Source: Capronia americana
Taxonomy: Eukaryota > Ascomycota > Eurotiomycetes > Chaetothyriales > Herpotrichiellaceae
Assembly (NCBI GenBank): GCA_016110215.1
Contig: JADWQD010000011.1
Location: 620,001 to 684,000 of the forward strand
DNA length: 64,000 bases
Reading direction: 5' to 3'
Under the pieces are notes generated by a model. That model made no database searches. It saw only the letters and a list, made by a program, of their open reading frames with translations, and was not told the origin of the DNA. Both the position numbers and the translations under genes were made by a program. Positions 57,305 to 64,000 of this stretch are shown piece by piece; positions within the stretch are counted from its first letter, which is position 1; each line of letters starts with the position of its first letter.

Positions 57305-59324
57305 ATGGGCAGCATTGGTATCGCAAAGGAAGCGGATGGTCTATCGGCCGAGCGAGACTCGTACCAGATCGAGGAACATCCCCTTGGTGAGGCGAGGCCA
57401 CTCAAAGTGATTTGCATTGGAGCCGGTGCCACGGGCTTGAATCTCGTCTACCGAGCTCGAAGGCATCTTCAGAACATTGATCTCACGGTGTACGAAAAGA
57501 ATCCTTCGGTTGGGGGCACGTGGTTCGAGAATGTCTATCCGGGTTGTGCCTGCGACATTCCTTCCCATATTTATCAATTCTTGTGGGCACTGAACCCAGA
57601 CTGGAGCTCATTCTACGTCACCGGACCAGAGATTCTGAAGTACTTTACCGACGTGGCCAAGCGGTTCCAGCTCGACCAAGCCATCAAGACGCAGCATCTC
57701 GTCACGCGAGCCGAGTGGTGCGAAGAGGACGGTATCTGGAAAGTGACTGTCGTCGACCAGACCACGGGACAAGAAATCCAAGATTCATGTCATTTCCTGG
57801 TCAATGGAGCTGGATTTTTGAACCACTGGCAATGGCCTGACATTCCAGGCCTTCAGTCGTTCAAAGGAACCCTTCTCCATTCGGCACATTGGGATCAAAG
57901 TGTCCCGTTGTCGGGAAAACGAATTGCAGTCGTGGGAAATGGCTCTTCAGGCATCCAGCTTACGACCGCCCTGCAGCCGAGTGAGTTTTGGCAGTTCTGC
58001 TGGGCTTTCCAAGAGCAAACACACTGATGTTACCTGCTAGTTGCCGAGCATCTGACCAATTTCATACGCAACCCGACGTGGATCTCCACGTCTTATGCTC
58101 AAGCCTTTGCTGGTCCCAATGGATCCAACTTCTCTTGTCCGAGTGTTTGATGGTCTCCTGGTTGACAGTCCAGAGGGCTAACGGTCGACAGATTCCGAGG
58201 AGCAAAAGGAAGAGTTCCGCAAAGACCCTTCAAAGTTCTTGCAGTATCGCAAAGCCATCGAGTCAGACATGAACAGTAATTTTGCCTTTGTATGTGATGC
58301 CACGCACAATCTTGTTTGGGGTTCTGAATTGACTGGAAGACGAATAGTCTCTCAAAGACTCCCCCGAACAAGCTCTAGCCATGGAGGGGATCACGAAAAT
58401 GATGAAAGCTCGACTGGGTTCTCGCAGCGAAGATCTCGCCGACAAACTTATCCCTACTGAATTCGGCTTTGGTTGCAGGTGAGGAATGCCTTCTGGAGTT
58501 GTGCCCTTGTGTGAATCTCTAACGATAATCCAGGCGACCAACCCCAGGAACGGGCTATTTGGAAGCGCTCACGGCCCCGAACGTCACGGTTGAGTACGAC
58601 TCGATAGGGCAGGTGGTGGAAAACGGCATCAAGTTAAAGAATGGCACGGTTTTGGAGTTCGACGCAATCTTGTGTGCGACGGGATTCGAGACGTCGTGGC
58701 GCCCACGCTTTCCGATCATCGGGCGCGACGGCATCGATCTGCGCAAGCAGTGGAACGACCGCCCGAAGAGCTATCTGTCATGCACGGTGGCAAATTTCCC
58801 CAACTACTTTGGTAAGTTCTCTTCGCCGGGAGCCAAATTAGCTCCTCTGTTGTTGTTTGTGCGATCCGTGTTGACGAATCCGTTCAGTCTTCCTGGGACC
58901 CAACTCTCCGCTTAGCCATGGCTCAGCATTGCCCAGCATAGAGCACTTGACCAAGTATCTTTTCCAGCTGATCTACAAGGTTCAGACCCAGAATTACAAG
59001 GCAGTCGAGCCCCTGGAAGAGGCAGTCGACGACTTTATCGAACACGCCGACAAGTTCATGGAGCGGAGTGTGTGGGGAGGCAAATGTCGTTCGTGGATGA
59101 AGGGAGGCAAGAAAGACAGTCCTCCACTCACCCACCCCGGCAGTCGACTACACTGGTTCCAAATGCTTCAAGAGCCGCGCTGGGAGGACTACAAGTGGAC
59201 TCGGCGCTCGCGCAACCGATTTGCATATTTGGGCAACGGGTGGTGTACGATGGATGAGGAAGGCAAAGACAAGGCTTGGTATATGAATGACCCAGACCAA
59301 GGTTTCGAGCGTCTCATCTACTAG
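57305..59324 (+). CDS. Baeyer-Villiger-type flavin monooxygenase
   Basis: FAD/NADPH enzyme that inserts oxygen next to a carbonyl. Exons 57305-57980, 58041-58142, 58192-58289, 58348-58478, 58534-58811, 58888-59324 give 573 residues. First Rossmann motif IGAGATGLNLVY (residues 38-49), YPGCACDIPSHIYQF, then the type I BVMO fingerprint F-K-G-T-L-L-H-S-A-H-W-D at 186-197, and the NADPH motif AVVGNGSSGIQ. LCATGFETSW and FLGPNSPLSHGSALPSIEHL in exons 5-6 are typical of the fungal cyclic-ketone/steroid BVMO group. Exon 2 ends at a GTGTTT donor, exon 3 at GTATGT. The start at 57305 (MGSIGIAKEADG) is preferred to the longer ORF. Substrate unknown. Divergent from the Zn2Cys6 gene. Confidence 0.88.
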
Positions 59325-59696
59325 ACGCCGACTGATTGGGGGGGGGGGGGGGGGGGTTGAGACTGACGTTACCGTCATGGTATTGAAAAAGTGCCATCCA
59401 CGTACATTCTTGTCAACGACCGGGTTTAGAGAGAAGCCAAATTGTTGATCATTGTGTGGGTACAGCGACTCGATGAATATGTGGTGAAGCTAGATGAGAT
59501 AATAGTAGAAGTTCAAGATATCTGATTGTTTAATAGACTGCGTGATTTGTGTTGTTACTTCACACTCGACATGCATGCTCTCGTTGATCAATTTCGTGTC
59601 TATTATATCGTTGATCTAATCTGCTCTTGATTGTTCATCCACTCCAATTCAAGCTTTGAGAATGGAAAACTCCTTGTGCTTATTTACTTTCTCAAG
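59325..59696. other. Convergent intergenic region
   Basis: 3' ends of the monooxygenase and PLP enzyme genes. Contains a 19-nt poly-G run at 59338-59356, then AT-rich sequence. Confidence 0.5.
59338..59356 (+). repeat. Poly-G homopolymer tract
   Basis: About 19 consecutive G residues 11 bp after the monooxygenase stop codon. Length is prone to polymerase and sequencing error. Confidence 0.85.
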
Positions 59697-61142
59697 TCAA
59701 ATCATTTCTGATTTCTGACCGTTAGCCAAGTCATGCCAACGCAGTTGGTCTTTGTGCAGTTGGACAAACTCGCGGATAGCATCTACATATCTCTCAACAT
59801 CTTTGGGAGTGACTTGCAAATGCAAAGGCGTATAGCCACGGTTGGCAATGTAGATATTCTTGGAAAGCATATGGTGATAGTAAAGCGCTTGCCAGATGGC
59901 GGTGTCTGGCCCCGAAAACCGCACGTTCAGCATGCTTCCACGCCCTGTGATGAACATCAACGGTAGGCCGTTGGAAGCTGGTGTTGCATCGCCGTCCATT
60001 TGGATCATTGGTTCGTGGTCGAGGCTGTCGATCTCGATAATGTCGGCCGATGCTTTCGAGATCATGGGCGGATACACCTTCTCATCAATCAGGATTTGCT
60101 GGATCCCGACCTTGGTATCTTGACCGAGCTGATTGAGTCGAGCGACTTCGGCGGCGTTGTAGATATCAAGCCCTACTATACCGGCTGACATAGTAAACAC
60201 ATTGTTGTTGTAGGTTCCTGGATGGAACAGATCGTTTTTCGATGGGTCGAATCGTTCCATGATGTCCTTCCGACCTCCAAACGCACCGAATGTCATGCCG
60301 CCACCAACGTACTTGCCCAAGGTCACGACATCACCTTGGATCCCCAGGCCAGCACTGTATCCTGACACGCCGAGGCGAGAAGACATGACCTCATCAAGAA
60401 CCAGGAATGCGCCAGTGACGTCGCACAGTTGACGCAGGTATTGCATAAAGCGATCCGTAGCAGGCCGGCAGCCTCCGGATCCTTGGACAGGTTCGACCAA
60501 GACGGCAGCCAGGTTATTGCCGCCGACTTTATCGACAATCGCCTGTGTCTCGGAGATATTGTTATAGGGTGCGAACACGAACTCGTGCGGTAGGTTCATC
60601 GGTGCCGGGGTCGAACCTTTCATCAAAGTCATCGGAAATACCAAAGTGCTGCCATGGTATCCGCCGCTGAAGACCAGGATCTTTCGTCTCGCGGTGATGG
60701 CGACCGCGGCGTTCAGAGCGGTGGTGTTGGCTTCAGTGCCGGAATTCGTGAATCGGACCATCTCGATTCCTGCTGGGCCAAATCGTTGGCATACTTTGGC
60801 AGCGAACTTCTTCTCCAGGAGCGTGTTTCCACCCAAATTCCACCCGCCCAACAAGGCTGCTTGAACCGCTTCAGCAATGCGCGGCTCCGAATGACCAAAG
60901 ATTCCTGCGCTGAACTCTCCCAGTAGATCCGTATACACGTCCCCGTCAATGGATGTCAGTGTACTCTTGCTTCCTTGAACCCAGGTGATGGGAAATGGCG
61001 CGGCGTGTAGGACCGTTCTGGTGTTGCCTCCAGGAAGACTTTGGTGAGCATCACGATGGGCTTTCAGAGACTGTGGATTCCGAGCCGTGAACTGCTCGTG
61101 AGCCTTCTCCAAAGCATCGGCTGCATATGAAGATTGACCCAT
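59697..61142 (-). CDS. Class-III PLP enzyme, glutamate-1-semialdehyde-aminomutase-like
   Basis: Single-exon, 481 residues, fold-type I PLP enzyme. Motifs: RDAHQSLPGGNTRTVL at the N-terminus (shared with GSA 2,1-aminomutases), FTNSGTEANTTALNAA (phosphate-binding), FSGGYHGSTLVF, VLVEPVQGSGGCRPA, FLVLDEVMSSRLG (Asp-Glu pair at 250-251 contacting the pyridine ring) and DVVTLGKYVGGGMTFGAFGG with the Schiff-base Lys277. Fungi do not make tetrapyrroles via GSA, so it probably acts on another amino/keto acid as an aminotransferase or aminomutase. The ATG at 61142 is used; the frame also has a GTG at 61151. A 610 bp upstream gap holds copy 2 of the CGG-N5-CCG element. Confidence 0.87.
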   Translation of the reverse strand: MGQSSYAADALEKAHEQFTARNPQSLKAHRDAHQSLPGGNTRTVLHAAPFPITWVQGSKSTLTSIDGDVYTDLLGEFSAGIFGHSEPRIAEAVQAALLGGWNLGGNTLLEKKFAAKVCQRFGPAGIEMVRFTNSGTEANTTALNAAVAITARRKILVFSGGYHGSTLVFPMTLMKGSTPAPMNLPHEFVFAPYNNISETQAIVDKVGGNNLAAVLVEPVQGSGGCRPATDRFMQYLRQLCDVTGAFLVLDEVMSSRLGVSGYSAGLGIQGDVVTLGKYVGGGMTFGAFGGRKDIMERFDPSKNDLFHPGTYNNNVFTMSAGIVGLDIYNAAEVARLNQLGQDTKVGIQQILIDEKVYPPMISKASADIIEIDSLDHEPMIQMDGDATPASNGLPLMFITGRGSMLNVRFSGPDTAIWQALYYHHMLSKNIYIANRGYTPLHLQVTPKDVERYVDAIREFVQLHKDQLRWHDLANGQKSEMI

Positions 61143-61752
61143 GATCACCAAGCAACTCTTTCACTTTGTTCGAGTCAAGAGTTTGAACATGGGATGCAAT
61201 CAAGTCCACAGTAACGAAGGGTTGGACCCGTGTCTGCGTTCTCAACAAAGGATCCTTGGTGGTGATATTATGTCTCCCTGCTGTTGATATTAGCGACACA
61301 TGTCTTCGGTGATCTGTAACGTCTGACAAGGGAACCAGAGTATCCGTTCACGGAGTTCCCGGTGTCGTGAGTCCGAAACTATTCGTTCTCGAGCATCACG
61401 CCTGGCCTCGGCTTTGTAAATGTCCCCATCACGGGGAATCAAACGCCCCGTCCGCTTTCCAGGCGTTTCATCGAACCGGGGGGATCCGCCCATCGGGCTT
61501 TGAGACCGGAATCTCCGACAAACTTATCTCCAAACTCTCTGTGCCCTCGGGTCTTCAAAGCTGAATTACGCGGTTCGCACTTGGTCGAGGCCAGGGACCT
61601 ACAACGCGAAAGATCGTGGAGAAATGTGTCGGCACCCACGCGTCCGGAGGTTACGGAGCCCACGATGTAATGTTTATTGCGGACTGAATTAGCGACCGCC
61701 GCTCCATGCTCTTACCCAGCTTTAACCTTGCCATCACCACGACCTACGTCCA
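61143..61752. promoter_or_regulatory. Upstream region of the PLP enzyme gene
   Basis: 610 bp between the PLP gene start and the end of the dioxygenase frame. Contains the CGG-N5-CCG element at 61507-61517 and the short hairpin-forming sequence TCCCC-ATCAC-GGGGA at about 61423-61437. A small minus frame (61290-61493) is open but unrecognised. In an alternative frame the dioxygenase C-terminus runs into this region, to about 61712. Confidence 0.5.
61507..61517 (+). promoter_or_regulatory. CGG-N5-CCG element, copy 2
   Basis: Sequence CGGAATCTCCG, 365 bp upstream of the PLP enzyme ATG. Same orientation and pattern (CGGAANNTCCG) as copies 1 and 3. Confidence 0.55.
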
Positions 61753-62664
61753 TCAGGCCCAGGTAGCGACCGATATCATCGGCATTGCGGGACCAGAGAC
61801 CGGGACTACCGCGGGGCCACTGGCTTCGGAATCCCAGAACCTTTTGCACCCTTCCCGGGAGGGTTCTGGCCAGCTCCAGAGGCACAGTGTGAGCAAAGGC
61901 TTCTTCCTGCGTGAAGGCACTCGTGAGACCATGACACAAGCAATGACTCTCTGTAAGTAATCCTTGGTCTGGTTACATCCGCCTCCGTGAACAATTTTGC
62001 CGCCAATGATCAGGCAGTCGCCTTTTTCCAGCTCGACAGGAACCGCTTGGCTTTCATCGCCCAGGTTATGATCGGCAGCCGAGTAATCCCACTTATGGCT
62101 GCCGGGGATGGCTCGAGTAGCACCATTTTCGACCGTGGTCTGATTGGTGGCCATGAGGAAGTTGAGCATCAGCTCGGGGGCGTCTTTGCCCAGAATGAAC
62201 GACGGCCACCAGTTCCCAAAATCTCGGTGCAACTTCTGTAGGGGATTGCCGGGCCCGATCTCCATCATGGTGGCTGTGCTCATCCAATAGTCACCCACTT
62301 GCTTCCCGAGGACCTCGTCTGAAATTCCATGCATAAGATCGTGGTCGATCACCTCCTCCCTCCAAGTCTTGCTGAGTTGCAATAGATCCGTCAGCCTTTT
62401 CGTGTGATGACCTAAAAAGTCCTTTATTCCCTGGTCCAGACAGACCAGCTGACCGGACGGGATCAGAGCCATGAGATGCGGATCCAGCTCCTCGTTAAGA
62501 CGATCTGCTTGATCCGTGGACAAGAATGCCTTGATCACTACTGCCCCGTCATCCTGGATGGTGCGACCAATTTCTGACAGCGGTGTTGTTCGCGCCACTC
62601 GCTGAAGACCCGTGGCTGTCAGCGGTTGTGACTGCGCGACACTGAGAACCTGAGTGGCAGACAT
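61753..62664 (-). CDS. Phytanoyl-CoA dioxygenase-family (PhyH) Fe(II)/2-oxoglutarate enzyme, candidate C-terminal frameshift
   Basis: Non-haem iron oxygenase resembling fungal secondary-metabolism PhyH enzymes of the fumitremorgin-endoperoxidase type. The frame of 303 codons shows IGRTIQDDGAVVIKAF, the HxD iron ligands in LQKLHRDFGNWW (His146, Asp148), GATRAIPGSHKWDY, and the distal His226 in GGKIVHGGGCNQ with Arg239 as 2-oxoglutarate anchor. After about residue 246 the frame no longer looks like the family, while the overlapping frame ending at 61712 reads FTQEEAFAHTVPLELARTLP, then VLGFRSQWPRGSPGLW and DDIGRYLGL, the expected C-terminus. Switching frames needs one missing base restored (or two removed) near 61918-61935; no intron of normal size fits without losing Arg239. 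Either a pseudogene, a sequencing error, or an odd intron. Confidence 0.75.
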   Translation of the reverse strand: MSATQVLSVAQSQPLTATGLQRVARTTPLSEIGRTIQDDGAVVIKAFLSTDQADRLNEELDPHLMALIPSGQLVCLDQGIKDFLGHHTKRLTDLLQLSKTWREEVIDHDLMHGISDEVLGKQVGDYWMSTATMMEIGPGNPLQKLHRDFGNWWPSFILGKDAPELMLNFLMATNQTTVENGATRAIPGSHKWDYSAADHNLGDESQAVPVELEKGDCLIIGGKIVHGGGCNQTKDYLQRVIACVMVSRVPSRRKKPLLTLCLWSWPEPSREGCKRFWDSEASGPAVVPVSGPAMPMISVATWA

Positions 62665-63140
62665 TGAGAGCAGTGGAGGATCGTGTCCAATGATGGAGTG
62701 TCACAAGAAGATTTTCTTGGTCTGGGGATGCTGGGTCAACCGAACAAGACACTATGACCTCTAAATCCCAACCGTCCCCTGCTGAAATATATAATTTCCC
62801 TAACTGATGAAATCTGGCACCGACCGGGTTTCTGCGAGCATAACTGGAAAAAGCAAATTGCGACAACAAAAAGCCCATTCCTCTCTGGGAGCAATCGTAG
62901 GAAGTGCCTATCCTGTCGGACCAAGTGCGGAAAGTCCGAAAACCATGATCCTTCCTTCTTTCCCAGTCCATGTTTTGACTTGGAAGGTCGCTCAGCCGCG
63001 TACATTGTTCCAGTAGATAAACTCGTCACGCCGGGACTGTGGCTCGATCTGAAGATATCAATCTTCAAATGAGGAGTGATCACTGAATCGGTGCGGCAGA
63101 CCCTTCTCCTGCTGGTCCTCAAATAATCTCCATCCTCATA
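62665..63140. promoter_or_regulatory. Divergent promoter, PhyH enzyme and DUF1349 gene
   Basis: 476 bp head-to-head gap holding copy 3 of the CGG-N5-CCG element, with an additional CGG at 62917-62919 just before it. Confidence 0.55.
62928..62938 (+). promoter_or_regulatory. CGG-N5-CCG element, copy 3
   Basis: Sequence CGGAAAGTCCG, 264 bp upstream of the PhyH ATG and 213 bp upstream of the DUF1349 ATG. Its distance from the PhyH start is almost the same as that of copy 1 from the monooxygenase start (265 bp). Confidence 0.6.
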
Positions 63141-63827
63141 ATGCCTTCACTCAAGCTCGAAGCGGTCAATCGAGCCCAGGATTCAGACCCTCTCACATTG
63201 AAAGTGACACCAGGGAATGATGTGGTCGGAATTCCCTTCAGCCCCAAAGTCAGACCCTGGCAGTTCGCATCTCCGTTGTCCAAAGTACAATTGAGAGCGG
63301 CCGACTTCAAGAGCGCCCGCACGACTTTCAGGTGGCCTTCATCATCAACGACGTGTGAATGTGATCAGGTCGGAATGCTGTTCGTTCGACCACTACCTGG
63401 TCTGCCGATCCCCGATGCCGAACACCCTGGCGATGCAGAGTCTGCCCCGTACTATATCAAATATGGCCTGGAAGTCATTGGAGGGAAACCAGTCATTGCC
63501 GTGGCAGGATCCAACCATCAACTGGACTGGTCGACATGGCGAACGACACCCAAACATCTCGAGTCTCTCACCATCGAGTTCTTGCGATATGGTTCTGGCC
63601 TCTTGGCGAGGGTGATTCCACCAGCCGACGACTCTGGTGCCGGGAAGCAAGAACCCTCTACCATCCGGCTCTTCACTTGGCCATTTGCGAATCTCCAAGA
63701 CGCGGACCCGGATATCTGGATATGCATCTACGTTTCCCGACCGGATACCAACGGCACCACGGCCGAGGGGTTTTCGGCCACCTTTGACGACTTCCAGGTT
63801 GAGACGGTCCAAGGCAGTCGATTGTAG
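63141..63827 (+). CDS. DUF1349 (concanavalin-like, 'regulation of enolase 1'-type) protein
   Basis: Single-exon protein of 228 residues. The concanavalin-like DUF1349 core is recognisable from CDQVGMLFVRP, PYYIKYGLEVIGGKPVIAVA, and NHQLDWSTWRT, then IEFLRYGSGLLARVIPP and the closing IYVSRPDTNGT...ATFDDFQVETVQ. No signal peptide or membrane segment. The family is widespread in bacteria and fungi without an established activity; a carbohydrate- or ligand-binding role is only suggested by the fold. Divergent from the PhyH gene and sharing the CGG-N5-CCG element, so it is likely part of the same gene set. Confidence 0.75.
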   Translation: MPSLKLEAVNRAQDSDPLTLKVTPGNDVVGIPFSPKVRPWQFASPLSKVQLRAADFKSARTTFRWPSSSTTCECDQVGMLFVRPLPGLPIPDAEHPGDAESAPYYIKYGLEVIGGKPVIAVAGSNHQLDWSTWRTTPKHLESLTIEFLRYGSGLLARVIPPADDSGAGKQEPSTIRLFTWPFANLQDADPDIWICIYVSRPDTNGTTAEGFSATFDDFQVETVQGSRL

Positions 63828-64000
63828 GATAGCTATGTCCGAGCAGGCCCCCTCTATTTCCTCAAAGGGTAGTAAGATGCAAGGAGCATGCGAGTTGCGT
63901 GAGGACCAGCAGAGGACGAAAAAGGCAGACGCAAAGGGCAAAAGGTAAAATTCAGGAGCTCGTTTGGCCTTGATGGCAGCGTGCACGATTAGATTTTGTT

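Noticed and set aside
61400..61500. tRNA-like sequence on the minus strand with a TCCCC-ATCAC-GGGGA hairpin
   Set aside because: The T-loop would be nine nucleotides, no matching 5' acceptor strand is found at tRNA distance, and D and anticodon arms cannot be drawn.
61806..62000. A 57-nt intron to explain the PhyH frame change
   Set aside because: It would remove the segment with the 2-oxoglutarate-binding Arg239 and its conserved neighbours, so a frameshift is the simpler reading.
1..64000. CRISPR array, operon structure or bacterial signals
   Set aside because: No regular direct repeats with spacers; genes have introns and eukaryotic families throughout, so these feature types do not apply.

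Overview
This 64 kb window is eukaryotic and reads as a filamentous ascomycete (Pezizomycotina). Most genes carry short GT-AG introns of roughly 45-150 nt with CTAAC/CTGAC-type branch sites. Gene content is typically fungal: a LIM-RhoGAP, Syp1, a Zn2Cys6 regulator, an ascomycete-type laccase and FCY1 cytosine deaminase. Eurotiomycetes (for example Chaetothyriales) is a weak guess that the sequence alone cannot settle. All spliced models were assembled by hand; each has a reading-frame length divisible by three.

Left and centre (1-44 kb) is a conserved housekeeping block: SEC3 exocyst subunit (cut by the window edge), LIM-RhoGAP, a short CLASP-family protein, a basic-secretory-protein-type metallopeptidase, ribosomal protein P0 divergent from the tRNA m7G methyltransferase subunit TRM82, uroporphyrinogen decarboxylase HEM12, cytosine deaminase, an SDR, a Ser/Thr-rich orphan with three RVRF motifs, peroxisomal enoyl-CoA isomerase with an SKL tail, a DUF1168/PRKRIP1 protein, a membrane-anchored SDR, a 1368-residue terminal nucleotidyltransferase divergent from TFIIF-alpha, the endocytic adaptor Syp1 divergent from a Csk1-like kinase, and an SH3 transmembrane protein.

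Right (46-64 kb) is accessory: a secreted alpha/beta hydrolase, a glyoxalase-like protein, a laccase with a long Pro/Ser-rich N-terminal extension, then a compact set made of a Zn2Cys6 regulator head-to-head with a Baeyer-Villiger-type monooxygenase, a class-III PLP enzyme (glutamate-1-semialdehyde-aminomutase-like), a phytanoyl-CoA-dioxygenase-family enzyme with a candidate frameshift, and a DUF1349 protein.

The main discovery candidate is this last set. All three of its intergenic promoter regions carry the same 11-bp element, CGGAANNTCCG (a CGG-N5-CCG inverted repeat of the type bound by Zn2Cys6 dimers), in the same orientation. With the regulator next door this suggests a small, self-regulated oxidative/amino-transfer pathway with no PKS/NRPS core inside the window. 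Other points: a duplicated uncharacterised module in the nucleotidyltransferase tail, two GC-AG introns sharing the same donor sequence, and short terminal exons that carry functional C-terminal tails.
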